DNA of 64,000 nucleotides from Gentiana macrophylla (taxonomy: Eukaryota > Streptophyta > Magnoliopsida > Gentianales > Gentianaceae): contig CM047813.1 of NCBI GenBank assembly GCA_026214975.1, forward strand, positions 30,592,589-30,656,588. The letters are read 5' to 3'. Positions 12,401 through 22,931 of this stretch are shown here, one piece after another. A model generated the notes under the pieces. It did not search any database. It worked only from the letters and a program-made list of their open reading frames with translations, and was not told the DNA's origin. How positions within the stretch are numbered: position 1 is the stretch's first letter; every line of letters begins with the position of its first letter. A program made the translations under genes and the position numbers.

Positions 12401-14347
12401 ATTACCATGTTTGTAAGCGCCACAAAGCCATTTATGGGCTTAAGCAAGCTTTGCATGTGTGGTATCATGAGTTGAGGTCGTTTATTCTCTCTTTGGGGTT
12501 TTGCAACTCCACTATTGATTCATCCTTGTTTATTTATTGCTCTGGACCGATCACTACTATTTTTCTTGTCTATGTGGATGATCTTGTCATTACAAGTTCT
12601 TTTGTTGATCATGCTCAACACATTATTGATCAGCTTGGCACTCGGTTTTCTATTAAGGATCTTGGGGACTTATCTTATTTTCTTGGTGTTGAAGTGACTC
12701 CTAACTCCTCAGAGTTACTCTTAACGCAAACCAAGTATATTACATATTTACTTCACTTGGTGAATATGCAGGCTACCAAGCCTTTTGCTACTCCTCTGCC
12801 CACAGATGTTGTTTCGTCCATGCATGCCTCGGCTGACCCTCATGATGATGTCACCTAATTTCAACAAGTTGTGGGGGCGCTTCAGTATCTCTTATTTACT
12901 TGTCCTCACATTTCTTATGCGGTTAATAAGCTCTCTCAATACATGCTTGCTCCCACCACGATCCATTAGTCTCTTTTTAAAGGTGCTCTACGTTATCTTA
13001 CTAGTACTATTTATCATGGCTTGCAGTTCTTAGCCTCCCAGTCGTTTGATATACATGATTTTTCTGATGTTGATTAGGGTGGCAACAAGGATGCTGACTA
13101 TTATTCTACTAGTGCCCATCTTGTTTTCCTTGGTCGAAATTTGGTTTGATGGAGCTCGAAGAAGCAGTCGACTATTGCTCGGTCCTCTACTAAGGCTGAA
13201 TGTTGGTTGTGGCATCCACTGCGGTTGAGTTAGTTTGGATATCTTAACTTCTTACTGATCTTGGGTTTGCTTGTTCATCCACTCACATGATTTTTGTGAT
13301 AAAGTTGGTGCCACGCAGCTATCTGCTAACCATGTGTTTCACTCCCGTATGAAGCATGTTGCGATTAACTATCATTATCCGGGATCGGGTTCAACAGGGT
13401 CTTGTTCGTGTATCTCATGTTTCCAGCGCTGATCAACTTGTGGATGCCTTAACCAAGCCACTTCCTCGGCTTCATTTTACTCATTTTAGGTCAAGCTAGA
13501 CCTTCTCCCTCGCAGTCCCACTTTGGGAGGACGTATTAGGATTTCTTCAGTATTTTGTATTTATTGTGATTATTGTGTATTTATCCTGTAGGTTCTAGAA
13601 TGTTCTCTAAAAGTGTATATATACATTGTACTCCTACAACATTACTTCATCAATGAAAAATACTTTTTGTGAAATAATTTGACAACATATTTTATTTACT
13701 CAAAAGGAAATTATATATATTACTCAAAAGGAAATTATATATATTCAGGACATGAACGAGAATCGAACTCTGGTTCTCATCTATGGCCTTTACCATTAGG
13801 CAGGATCTAATTCCGATGTATAGTAGATAAAGTGGAACGTATGAGGCTGGGTGAGAAAAAGTATGTGTAGGGTCGTTCTAAAAATAATCTTACCATGAAA
13901 GCCAGCAGCAGTGATTCGGAAAACGACCTCCCTAGGGAAGGCATCTTTGGGTGTACTTACTGCAAGAAATTTGACCATAGCTTTACGCGCTTCGACCCCC
14001 CATTCAGTTGCAAGCATGAGAGGTGTGTTCCCTAGCCCATCAAGAGACTCAAGCAAATCTTTATTCTTTATCACCATTTTCTTTGCAACTTCCACTTTTC
14101 CGACCTTAGCTATGTAGTGAAGGGCATTATTTCCATAACCATCCTTCTTCTCGATATCTCCTGGTCGCAAGCGGTCCAATAAATTTAATATAAAATCACT
14201 GTTCCCAGCTCTTGCTGCTACATGAAGTATGGTCATTTCTGGCTCCTCGATGGTTGATGTGAGCGCTTCCGGATGGTTGTCGAGGAAGACCACGGCATCT
14301 TTCCATTTTCCATGGGTTGCAGCTTGCCATAGCTTCACAATGTCCAC
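5768..14347 (-). CDS. Ankyrin-repeat/PGG membrane protein (ACD6/ITN1-like), 4 exons, one frameshift
   Basis: Spliced minus-strand gene: exons 14347-13894, 9288-9127, 9049-8586 and 6411-5768. All three introns are GT..AG and phases join cleanly (1, 1, 0). Exons 1 and 3 encode ankyrin repeats ([52 protein letters not shown]); exon 4 encodes the KTPRELF linker and the PGG domain with about four membrane segments. Family members such as Arabidopsis ACD6 and ITN1 are membrane proteins of defence and stress signalling; the function here is inferred. Exon lengths sum to 1,724 nt, one short of whole codons: a base is missing in a T run near 6240, inside the first membrane segment. The rest is open for about 574 residues, so recent decay or a consensus error are both possible. 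The ATG at 14347 may not be the true start: a good acceptor (atgtctcag) sits just upstream. Confidence 0.8.
6466..6615. mobile_element. MITE end with aatgtaatg-type repeats (left part)
   Basis: ggggcatgtttgaaataattg followed by many aatgtaatg/gaatg units and cattacattacgacgtttgat. It resembles the element at 39427-40005 (gcgtttggattg...caatgcaaacgtaccc). No clean right end; the cytosine-rich array follows at about 6660. Confidence 0.4.
6660..6733. repeat. Cytosine-rich CCACCC/ACCTA-type array, first segment
   Basis: Short run of cacctcacc/ccaccc words, like the long array at 7690-8400. Both may be one array split by later insertions. Confidence 0.5.
6734..6935. mobile_element. hAT-like MITE with perfect 8-bp TSD
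   Basis: Ends caaggacgg... and ...catccttg, flanked on both sides by cctctaac (6726-6733 and 6936-6943). 202 bp with no coding. Same terminal type as the elements at 19941 and 38903. Confidence 0.85.
7100..7600 (+). mobile_element. Copia-type LTR fragment
   Basis: Contains a TATA-like cttataaaacc (about 7386), then a 'gtccgtggagtagtcggtac...acgttaaatcatcacgttaaatc' segment typical of the R/U5 end of some plant copia LTRs. No PBS, PPT or partner was found. Confidence 0.45.
7690..8400. repeat. Degenerate cytosine-rich array (ACCCTA/CCTCACC words)
   Basis: About 700 bp almost without G on the plus strand, made of irregular words such as ctaaccctaccctac, cacctcacc and taccc. The words resemble plant telomere units (CCCTAAA) but there is no fixed period. 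All three plus frames stay open because of composition; these are not genes. The mirror type on the other strand is at 57280-57840. Confidence 0.8.
8586..9049 (-). CDS. Ankyrin/PGG gene, exon 3 (central ankyrin repeats)
   Basis: 464 nt between acceptor tttacag (9050-9051) and donor AAG|GTCTGT (8585). Encodes repeats with [28 protein letters not shown] and [15 protein letters not shown], ending LQREFQWFK, the usual boundary before the PGG exon in this family. Confidence 0.8.
9127..9288 (-). CDS. Ankyrin/PGG gene, exon 2
   Basis: 162 nt, too broken by splicing to show as a long ORF. The acceptor is tttgggcag, the first codon completes the overhang of exon 1 (GAT), and the exon ends CCAG|GTTATA. 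It encodes [18 protein letters not shown], which fits an ankyrin-repeat helix pair. The copia element at 9314 lies only 26 bp into the upstream intron. Confidence 0.7.
9314..9447 (+). repeat. 5' LTR of the intronic copia element
   Basis: 134 bp, tattaggatatca...ttaaca. Shares tattgtgtatttat, gttgtactcctat.aacatt and aatgaaaaatactttt with the 3' LTR but lacks a short central segment. Confidence 0.8.
9448..9460 (+). promoter_or_regulatory. Copia primer binding site (tRNA-iMet)
   Basis: tggtatcattgag directly after the 5' LTR, close to the usual TGGTATCAGAG. Confidence 0.75.
10507..10635. mobile_element. hAT-like remnant (caggggtgg...)
   Basis: caggggtggacgcagg opens a stretch foreign to pol, resembling the caggggcgg terminus of the 38903 element. 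The opposite end and TSD are not identifiable, so it is a remnant. Confidence 0.4.
10700..10830. mobile_element. Fold-back element in copia pol
   Basis: Inverted arms of about 50 bp: aaggacatgttttaaac..aatggttgagaaggaca..ctacatgtgttac and its mirror (gttactacatgtttgtccttcttaacca...aaaacatgtc). It separates the protease and integrase remnants. Confidence 0.65.
13534..13684 (+). repeat. 3' LTR of the intronic copia element
   Basis: 151 bp, tattaggatttcttc...aataatttgaca, directly after the PPT. Confidence 0.8.
13735..13803 (-). mobile_element. tRNA-derived SINE-like remnant
   Basis: On the minus strand, taatggtaaaggcc resembles a pol III A box and agagttcgattctcg a B box, about 35 bp apart. 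No acceptor stem or anticodon loop can be drawn, so it is a SINE head or tRNA relic, not a tRNA gene. Confidence 0.4.
13894..14347 (-). CDS. Ankyrin/PGG gene, exon 1 (N-terminal ankyrin repeats)
   Basis: 454 nt, beginning [15 protein letters not shown] and ending after AAGFH with a 1-nt overhang at donor ATG|GTAAGA (13893-13892). Contains at least two to three ankyrin repeats. Confidence 0.8.
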
Positions 14348-14800
14348 ACCTGAGACATAAACATCGTATATTTTTAATCATAAAAATACATCATTTAATA
14401 CAAAAAATATGGATCTCAGTAGGTGTGTTGGTCCCCTCTTTTAACATGTTGTATCCACCCCTACTAGAGCGCCACCGCGCTGAGGCAGAGCGTCGTTTCT
14501 TTGTGTTTAATTATTTATGACGTATGACATGGGAATTAAGTAAAGAATTTAAATTTTCGCATGTCGGACGCTTGTGGACATGGAGACACACAGTGTAAGG
14601 AAAGTAAACGAACTTAAGATCAATATGGTTGCAGCATCACACAAGACACAACTTGAATAGCTGATGATCTTATAACTTAGTATTAAAAGGGTTTCATCGT
14701 GATTTCTCATTAAGGACAAGATAGTAATTTTGAATTACTTAAATGTTCTAATTATATATTTGTATTTGTAGTATAATTATCATAATTATAGATAACTAAT
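14348..14800. other. 5' flank of the ankyrin gene
   Basis: AT-rich. An upstream first exon is possible because an acceptor lies at about 14351, but none could be identified. No other feature seen. Confidence 0.4.
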
Positions 14801-14805
14801 CACTA

Positions 14806-14844
<39 letters not shown>

Positions 14845-15056
14845 TCTTTTGTTCAAATCTTTGGTGACAAAGAGGAGATTAGTTGCTTCTAGTGACAAAA
14901 GCTTTGTTTGTCTCTAAAAATTGTGTTAATAGCGACAAAAAGTAATGTTGTCACAGGAGGTTTAGTGAATTTCATAAAATATATGGTCTGACTTTGCGTA
15001 TCATGCAATAATTATTGGAATGTATTCGTCACAAAAAAGTCAATTTTTTGGTAGTG
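14801..15056. mobile_element. CACTA-type MITE
   Basis: Starts CACTACAAAAA and ends TTTTTTGGTAGTG, the CACTA terminus, with a 3-bp duplication aat on both sides (14798-14800 and 15057-15059). 256 bp, including a long A-run near 14806-14842 and gcgacaaaa/gtgacaaa words. Non-coding. Confidence 0.8.
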
Positions 15057-15059
15057 AAT

Positions 15060-16650
15060 TACAATCAATTAACGGGGAATTAAATTCGGGAGTTTAATAC
15101 CTCTTCACATAACCCCACTTTCTCTAGTAGTTGTCATAAAACAAAAAACCGGCCGGATATTCGATGTTTGCCCGGAAGGAAAATAGAAAAGGGGTGAATA
15201 AGGGAATCTCTTCATTTCTGATCGATCAAGCTAGCCATTGGTTTTGCAGGTAAATTAGGCCAAGGTGATCACCAAGGCGAGGAGATTATTCCGTAGTACT
15301 TTTCATCTCAATCTATAAGGCATATTGTATATCCCTCTTAAGATTCTGTTTTTGTTCTTTAGTTTTGGGAAATTCAAGTCTTCTATGTAGTCCGTTCGAA
15401 TTGATTGTAGGGATCATAGAAGTTGTACATAGTACCGGAGATCGACATTTGGAAGTTTATTTTTCTTGACCAAGGTTGCAATCTAGGTAAACAGGTGTTC
15501 ATTTGAATCTAAGTTGTTGTTTGGTGCTTTTGGCATGGTATATTTTGTTTGTACAATTTTCAGGAATTAATTGTGTAGTTTTCAGTGTGATTTGGTTGGA
15601 ACTTTGGGTGCAGATTTGTCCATTTTTGCAGTCTGATGTTTTGCAAAAACGACATCAGGCATGCGCATGTGATGCCGGTTTGGATAGGTTTTAATTCTGG
15701 TCGACCAAGCGTGCGCTTGGACATGCCAAGCATGCGCTTAGGACGATAGGAATTTCGGATGAACCAAGCCTAAGCTTGGGAGGTCAAAGTGTTCACCTGA
15801 CATGTAAAGCGTACATCCAAGTTGTGTGCTTGGGGTCAGAGATTTTCGCAATATCAGTTCTGGTGGCCCAGGCATGCGTGTGAGAGGATGAAGCATGCGC
15901 CTGACCCTATTTTCATGAATGATGATCGTGTTCCACGTGTTAATTGTGTGGTTTTGTAACCTTAATTATCACGTGGCAAAGCAAAGTGTCCGCTTTATGG
16001 TGACCCTGGTTGCGTACCCTGCAAATATCCTTTATGGTAAAAGGTACGGGAGCACATGAAGACGTTATTTGACTTTGTGTGATGTTGAGCTTAGTAATCA
16101 ACATCATCTATGCAACGTGCTAGGTATTTTACCGTAGAACGGATTATGGTTATAGTGGTTTTTAGGAGATCATTTTTTATGAATTAACATATGTGGATAG
16201 ATAATTGTGCAAATATAGATGTGATGAGTCTAAAGATAAAACACCATGGTTTTCAGTGAGGCGTGTTTCTGTTTCGCAACTTGGAGTAGTACTCCGCTCG
16301 GGGCAAGCCCGTGCCACATGAGGAGTTGATGATATGTCGTGGTGCATTCTCACCATGAAAATTAAGTGTCCTTAGACCATGTGTATTACAGATCTCTTTG
16401 GTGGTTGAGCTTTGTTATCCGAGCTAGTAGAGGTGAGTATGCTTTTATACATACTTGGTACTAATTGTAATTCTAGTTGTGACTGTTTTATGGTTATTAT
16501 TCAGTGTTTCTACCCTTACTAAGTACTTCCATACTTATCTTTTTAACTTTATTTTTCTCCTCCTCAAGAATGTTGACATGTCGAAGATGATGTTGACTTT
16601 GATATTGTGTAAGTATGTTGAAGAAGCTATGAGGATATGCATATATAGCG
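15060..16650 (+). mobile_element. LTR-like segment, probable gypsy LTR
   Basis: No host gene. Palindromic GC-rich words lie at 15640-15910, and a 3' part (gagctttgttatccgagctagtagaggtgagtatg, about 16405-16440) is reminiscent of chromovirus LTR ends. Boundaries, PBS and partner are not resolved. Confidence 0.35.
15640..15910 (+). repeat. Cluster of CCAAGCRTGCGCTTGG words
   Basis: Copies include ccaagcgtgcgcttgg (near 15705, a perfect palindrome), ccaagcatgcgcttagg (15726), ccaagcctaagcttggg (15765), and variants aggcatgcgcatgtg, aagcatgcgcctg and aggcatgcgtgtgag. Same layout as other LTR word clusters here, but a different word. Confidence 0.75.
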
Positions 16651-16820
16651 GACACACATGTATGTAAATTGGATCCACGGACCTCGTTAAAAGTAATAAA
16701 CTCAATATTTTACCTAAAGAAAAATGTGTATATAAAACGGGTAAACAAAGCTACAAATGTATAATTGATGAAATTAAAATTCTAGTTGTCTTAATTAAAA
16801 AAAAAAAAAAAAAAAAAAAA
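16651..16820. mobile_element. hAT-like remnant plus A-run
   Basis: tgtatgtaaattggatccacggacctcgttaaaagtaataaactc..attttacct is nearly the same as sequence at 40728-40780. An A-run follows at 16798-16820. Confidence 0.45.
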
Positions 16821-17795
16821 TGCATGTTGTTACCGCTTTGCAGCCTCTGTTGTAGGCTGGATCCTGCGGGCATTGCTTGTTCTACACCTTCGACGTTTAA
16901 TGCCAACTCTGATTGCCCCACCATTTTTCTCGCGCGTATGGCCTTATAATAATATTATTCAACTACAGCAAATTTATAGCAGGGATTTATGTTTAAAAAA
17001 ATTAATAATAATTTGTGGGAGGAAAATAATTACACATATATCACGCCAAGTATAATTCTGTTAGTACGACGATTAGTAAAAAAAGGGTTTGTACCGATTC
17101 CATACCTTGCGTGATCTTTCAGCCCATGGCGGGGACACAAGCCAATAACACCACCGCCTTCTTTAAAATTCATATTTATAATTAACATAAATTTTATATT
17201 CATCAAAATCAATAGGAATCCAACATTTTAAAATGGGCCCCTACCTGTAAAAACTTTTCACCAATATATCCATTTAAAAAGTGCTGACTTTGTGGTCTAA
17301 AACTTGCACCTGAACCATCCTAAAATTTCACATTAATTAAAGACCCACCTTTATATCTTATAGCGTATTTAAGATCAATTTTTTTTTATTTTTACGTGAG
17401 CTAAAAAATAATAATAAGTAAGACTAAGACCCAATTCAATACACTATTCAATAAAAAAATTCTAACCAACCTGTATATATATATACCGTTTCCTTATACA
17501 CGTATTCAAATAATACATCCTAAAAATAATTGTCACGCGGTAGTATTTTCACATTAAAAAGCTATAGAACAAAGTTTTCAAATCAAAAAGAAAAAAAATA
17601 ATTCAATTAAGCCACCGATTATACATGAACACCCTTGCTCATTTCTGTATATAATTAAGTATGCATAATGCATGGGTACATTAGATTTGTAAGACGAATT
17701 TGTGCTTTCTATTCTAGAGTGTTTTATAGATAACAGAATGCTTACGATATGTTAAGGCATGAAAACACGTTTAAAATACAGAAATCAATACTCAC
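16821..17795. other. AT-rich intergenic, no gene seen
   Basis: Short ORFs only, with no recognisable protein, RNA or element ends. Confidence 0.5.
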
Positions 17796-18128
17796 TAGCT
17801 ACTAGAGAAAGAGCCTTTTGCGACCGTAGTATTTGCGTCAACGTTGCATGGACGCAAAAATGTAGTATTTGCGTCGACATATCCATGCAAATGCCTTACA
17901 ACTTTACACGTAAACGCTAATACATTTTCCCGTGGTCGCTAATACATTTCCCGCCATGCCTTTAGCCAGAGGGGAATTTTGGAGATAGAGTATTTGCGTC
18001 GACTTTAAGTATTTGAGTCAACGTGTCCACGTAAATGAAATTATAATTTTCTTTGAAATACAAATATTCAAACTTATAAAAAAAAAAAAAATCGAACTTA
18101 ATTGCGTCGACATATACTACTAGCTAGA
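17796..18128. mobile_element. Degenerate CACTA-like remnant
   Basis: cactagctactagagaaagagccttttgcgacc resembles a CACTA-family terminus. Inside, the word tatttgcgtc(a/g)ac repeats about four times (17830-18015). The right end near 18110-18128 (gtcgacatatactactagctag) matches only partly. Confidence 0.4.
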
Positions 18129-18596
18129 ACAAAACCTTGTGAAAATAAAAACAATCGATGCCGAATTGTATTCTGGTTTATATGTTGACAAACGGTGCGA
18201 TATACAAGTTGTATTATCACAGATCTAACTGACTAAAAGATCAAGCAGAAAATTGAATAAAATTGATGCTGATAATAAAAGGAGTTACAAACCGGGGCCG
18301 GGGCGAGTGTATTCACTCTATGTTTAAGAGAATACATGTCCCGATCACATGCATGCCCATTATAGTCGCAATTGTTTCTAGACACAATGGCTTTCGTCTC
18401 GACTCTCGAGTTTAGCGACACTTCAAAAGCTGGATAACTACTGAATGTTATGACTTCTTTTCAACACGACTCAATGACGATGAATGCAGAATGTTTATGA
18501 TGTAAGAGATAATAAAATTCGATGTCTTAAATTTCAGTAATAAGCGGTATTTATATAATGGAGAGGATCCTCTCAAAAAAAAAATGGAGAGGAGGA
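18129..18596. other. Intergenic, no gene seen
   Basis: No coding, RNA or element structure could be supported here. Confidence 0.5.
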
Positions 18597-18608
18597 TTCG
18601 TAGCCGAC

Positions 18609-19403
18609 CTTTTTTTCTTTTTTCTTTTTACCCGAAAGACGAAAGATTTTATTGCCGGTAGATACAAGGACAAAGCCGGATCACGCCGGAAAACGCCGGA
18701 TTACAACCGGACAAACAGAATAAAAACACGACCTAACAAAACATACAACACAACAAAGCCGAATAATAGATCGGGTCGAGGGTGCTGAACGGAAGGAAAT
18801 TTTTCCAAATAAATTAGAAGGCGTTCAGACACATGGATATGGATCCTCTAGGCAATCTATTACTCGACAAACATACACGCCTAGTCAGCAAACAAAACTA
18901 AGAGTAGATATAAAACAACACTTATATAATAATATATCCTTCTCCGCCATGGCTCCACCGTCATACACCACCAATACATCGAAGAGAGCCTGAAAGAAAA
19001 GCTTTCCCCCTCAATAGCAAAGACATATGGAATCCGATGGAGGCACCACCAACCAACGGTTAAGCCGGGCCACACTGAAAGTCTCACCTCAGATCCGGAC
19101 AAGACGACCATAGATCTAGCTACTACCACCGCGTACAAGCCAGAGACCTGCAGAAAAAAGGTGTGTATGGAGCTAAGCCTCCTGACGGGTTGAAGTGGAG
19201 GGCTTCCAGCCGGCCACCAAAAGGAAGAAGGAGAGGCGGAGGGCTACAGCAGCAAAACGAAAGAAAAAGAAACTAAAAGTATATACAAGCTGCAGAAAGA
19301 CGGAAACAAAAAGGATGGACGTCGGCAGTCAAGGGCCGCCGGCGCCGGAAGAGCAAGCAAAGGGGGAAGGCTTTTACAGAGGAAATAGGGTAAACTTTTT
19401 TGG
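18609..19403 (-). mobile_element. Poly(A) retroposon (LINE-like, internally deleted or 5'-truncated)
   Basis: Flanked by a 12-bp direct repeat ttcgtagccgac (18597-18608 and 19404-19415). On the minus strand it ends in an A-rich tail (the plus-strand T-run at 18610-18630) after an aataaaatc signal, the mark of target-primed insertion. The GC-rich start (ccggcgccggcggccc on the minus strand, about 19335-19350) looks like a LINE 5' leader. No ORF2 is present. Confidence 0.65.
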
Positions 19404-19415
19404 TTCGTAGCCGAC

Positions 19416-19932
19416 TTAATCCACGCATTTTCAAGTTCCTCAAAAAAATCTAACCAACTTAATTATCTCGTTCACTCATGTCTAGAATCCTCTATATAAA
19501 CCGCGCTATTTATTGTTAATTCAAATCAATTTTTGGTGTAATTTCTTAAATCGAACCGAACTGAGCCGGCTGGCGGTGGCAGCGCACATGATGAACCAAA
19601 AGTCATCTAAGTTTTCCTTCTCGCACAAAAGTAATCTCGCCTCTTGGGTCACATCCCAAAGTTTCACTCTACATTTTCGGTGACGAGATGATCAACTTCC
19701 TCTCCTGTAATATGTGTCAAAGTCGAACCGATTAGCATGAATTTCGCCTTTTCTACTCTTTTTCTCCCAAGACTCAGAGCGTTAATTTTTTTTCAACTTT
19801 GTGATAAACCGGGGTGTAAACTGAGGGGATAGCCCGCTAAAAAAACTGAGGGGTTAGTGGGGAGGGGTTTCTTTTTAGGAAAATATTTAATCCATACAAA
19901 TCTTTCTTACCGAGAAATACAAGGGCTTATTA
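19416..19932. other. Intergenic, no gene seen
   Basis: No supported feature. Confidence 0.5.
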
Positions 19933-19940
19933 TTGTTTCG

Positions 19941-20118
19941 CAAGGACGGAACCAGGAATTGGTGGTCGGGTGTGCTAATAGACTATTTTTATATGCTCGG
20001 GTGGGCTGGATTAAAACAACTAACTGTGTTGCACTAATTTATATAAGGTTTATTGTGTACCGAAAATAAAAATCGGATGGGTTGCGCCCACCCTAGCCAG
20101 GGGCTGGGTCCGTCCTTG
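19941..20118. mobile_element. hAT-like MITE with perfect 8-bp TSD
   Basis: Ends caaggacggaacc and gggtccgtccttg, flanked by ttgtttcg on both sides (19933-19940, 20119-20126). 178 bp. Same family as 6734-6935. Confidence 0.85.
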
Positions 20119-20126
20119 TTGTTTCG

Positions 20127-22554
20127 GATCCTCTTGACCAGCATGTGGTTGATCTACGGTGGAAAACGATTTTATATCGTGAAAAAGGATTTTCGGAATC
20201 GGAATAGAAAAGGTCGCAGATATCCATTGCTCTTGTTTAGGGTTTATGAAAGATGTTTAATGATACTCAACCGAGTAATTAGAACCTTTTTCGGTTGTAT
20301 TGTTGTCCATGCCGCAATTGCCCCATCACCAAATACTAGTTGGTGGTCCAAACCAATAGAATTTAAGGAATTTATTATTATCTCCTATTTTAAAATTACC
20401 CACCATTCATGTTATTTTAAATTGATGACATGATGGTTCAATTACTTGATCTAAACCATAAAATCAATGTTACACCATATAAGTCGTGGGTCTTGTAATT
20501 TTATTTTATTGGGCAAAAAGGTCCTAGAAAGCCCTTAATTATAAATTTGAAACATTATAATTTAAAGTATATTAGGTTTTAGTGCACTTTCCGTCCTGTG
20601 TATAAATTTTAATCCAGATTGTATTTTTTTGTTGATTTAAAAACAAAATATTTTATTTCGAACTATTTTGCCCTTTCTTTTAATCCCTAATATTCCGTTC
20701 TACTGTTCATTAAATCAAACTCATCCAAAAAGCCGGCATAGCTCCACCAGCCGACATTGACGGCAAGTTTCAAATCCGGTAAAAAAAATGGATCCAGAAG
20801 CCGCACGGACCGCATGGATCCAATACACTTAGATGTTTGAATCAATTTCGGTATTCTTCAAGATTTTTGATCAAGGAAATGATTTTTTTTTTTATTTGGC
20901 AGGTAATTTGTGTACAGCAGACTTATCATCAATATCACCATGAAAACGTTCCACGCATTTTTACGGCCAACTCCCGTTGGCTGCTTTTGTGGCTACAGTT
21001 ATGGTTGGGATTCCAACAATACTTATTGTAAAAATTTTCAGCAAAGCTATAGCTAAGTGGATTCTTCCTATACTTGCTAGTATCTTCGACCCGTTTTATT
21101 CGTTTATTGGAATTTGTGCTTCATTCTATCATTTTTTTTGTGTTCGACAGCTCAAGTTGATTCGTTAAGTTTACTTTCTGATTGACACCAATGATAATTT
21201 GTGCTTGATGTTTTGTGTTCGTTTATTGGAATTTGTGCTTCATTCTATCGTTTCTTTTGTGTTTGACATATTGATCATATGAGTTTGAAATTACCACTAT
21301 GAATCTTTTGGCTCAGCATGCTAGTGTAGTGTTCTTCACATGAAAACAAAAGTGGACTTGTATTGTTGTTTCTTAGTCACAAGTCAAAGAGCCTTAAGTG
21401 TGTTTTTCACTTGGTTCATATCATTAAACTTTCTAATACACTAGTTTTGAGGGTGTTACCATGTTACTGTGTTACTGTGCTACTGTTAATATCACTATGT
21501 GTTGTGAGATTTTCAGCTATATATATGCCAAGAATAAGGTTGGAAATCAGATTTTGAGGAAGAAAACCAAGTGTTTCAGGGCTGAAAAATGGGTTGAACA
21601 TCGAGTGTATGATGTAGAAAATTTGATATCATTGTAATATCTTGAGCTTGTTAAGGTATGTTGTGTGTTTATTCTTATTATTTAGTGACTTCTTTGAAAT
21701 CTTCAAATACTATTATTGACTTCATCTTGTTGCCTTCTTCTACTTTGTTCAAATATACAGAAAATTGCAATGTTTCAATGTTTTTTTTCTTTCAAAAAAG
21801 AATCGGTTGTAGTGTGCTTCAAACCCCATCTCTTACATTGGGAAGCATACTAATGATGATATTTCAATCATTAATAGATAAGAAATGCAATGTATATTTG
21901 TTTTTTGTGGTTATTAGTACTGCATAGTGTTTTGAGAAGTTGAAGAGGAAAACAGAATTGGTTGTGTAACTGTGATGATAAGGTGTTACTGTGTTACTGT
22001 TAATATCGCTGTGTATTCTTCGTAAAATGTGTTATTGCAGGCATATAGTGTCTTTATTTTGTTTTAATCTTTCCTTGCATTCTATTATTTATTGTGGTGT
22101 GGTTTTGGCCTAGGTGATTGAAGGTTGTTGATTCAAATGGTGAGGCAATGTTGGTGTTCTTTTGCCTTTAGAAAAATGGAGGAGCCTAGATTCTCTATTG
22201 ATGAGGCCGAGCTGCTGCTATTTAATGCATTTTCTACTGCATACATCTTTCATGAAGTTTGATGTGGTGCGGGTTTGAAGGATAAAGGTCTATAGATGGT
22301 AAAACAGACTGCTTTTGTCTTCAACACCTTGAAGAATATTTTAGTTCTCTTGATAGGCTTTTTGATTATATTCAATATTATTAGGCTTTTATTCTCTTGA
22401 TTCCTAGGGAGTTGCATCTCCATAATGCTTTGATAGATTGTTTCATTACGATATGAAGCATTTTTTTTATAGATTGTTATATTACGCAATGTTAATGGTG
22501 ATATTTTGTCTGTTAATGAAACATGTTATCATTCTCGTGTATTCTTGTATTCAG
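20127..22554. other. AT-rich intergenic; unrecognised small ORF at 20977-21168
   Basis: The plus ORF at 20977-21168 (63 codons) begins MAAFVATVMVGIPTILIV and is hydrophobic. No family or splice context was recognised. The words tgttactgtgttactgt recur at 21460 and 21985. Weak evidence for a gene. Confidence 0.3.
21095..21275 (+). repeat. Local direct duplication
   Basis: ttcgtttattggaatttgtgcttcattctatc..tttttgtgttcgaca (21099-21150) recurs at 21218-21270 with few changes. Confidence 0.7.
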
Positions 22555-22574
22555 TAAACATCTGATAAAATTCG

Positions 22575-22860
22575 TCTTTCAAATACTACGTCGAAAGGGT
22601 ATCAAATGAGGTCTCAAATGAAGAGAAAAATATATAAACTTTGGTGACACAATTTTGATGCTCAGTGTTCTAAATCAAAAGTTACGGTCGTTTATAAGAA
22701 AAACGCTCCGGTTAATGCAAATATTTTTTCGGCTTTTAAATTTACGTCGGAAGGGTGTCGTATTTGGGCTCAAATTAAAGAGCAAAAAAAATATGAATTT
22801 TGGTGAAAAAATTTCGACGATCGGAGGTCTAAATCAAAAGTTACGGTTGTTTGAAAAAAA
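22575..22860 (+). repeat. Diverged tandem duplication, about 170-bp unit
   Basis: Unit 1 (tacgtcgaaagggtatcaaatg...aaatcaaaagttacggtcgttt) and unit 2 (tacgtcggaagggtgtcgtatt...aaatcaaaagttacggttgttt) share order and spacing. Origin unknown; non-coding. Confidence 0.65.
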
Positions 22861-22931
22861 AAAGCAGCATCAGGAATGTGAATATGCAACCTTCATAAAC
22901 AACATTCAAACCTGAAGACGCGCGCTTATGT

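Larger units (their letters stand above)
9942..13500 (+). pseudogene. Copia gag-pol remnant in intron 1
   Basis: A Met at 9942 is followed within 90 bp by a broken CCHC knuckle (stop inside it near 10047), so most of gag is deleted. The protease has [11 protein letters not shown] (10168-10200) where D-S-G is expected. The pre-integrase knuckle residues [11 protein letters not shown] are near 10905, with integrase fragments FDVWTTP (about 10996) and DNGTEY (11180). RT runs about 12000-12720 with KARLVSKGF... near 12175 and an intact YVDDLVI near 12573; RNase H follows at about 12850-13490 with several stops. Many frame changes. Two small elements sit between protease and integrase. Confidence 0.9.
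9314..13684 (+). mobile_element. Decayed Ty1/copia element in ankyrin intron 1
   Basis: Full-span element of 4,371 bp on the opposite strand to the host gene. It has two short LTRs, an initiator tRNA-Met PBS (tggtatcattgag at 9448), pol remnants in order protease, integrase, RT, RNase H, and a PPT (ctttgggaggacg) at 13521-13533. Flanks are aaata (left) and acata (right), a 4-of-5 target duplication. Both LTRs start TATTAGG rather than TGTTAGG. Most of gag is missing and pol has many stops and frameshifts. Confidence 0.85.

Noticed and set aside
13735..13803. Possible tRNA gene
   Set aside because: A- and B-box-like words only; no acceptor stem or anticodon arm can be drawn.
20977..21168. 63-codon hydrophobic ORF
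   Set aside because: No family, no promoter or splice support; kept only as a note in the intergenic entry.
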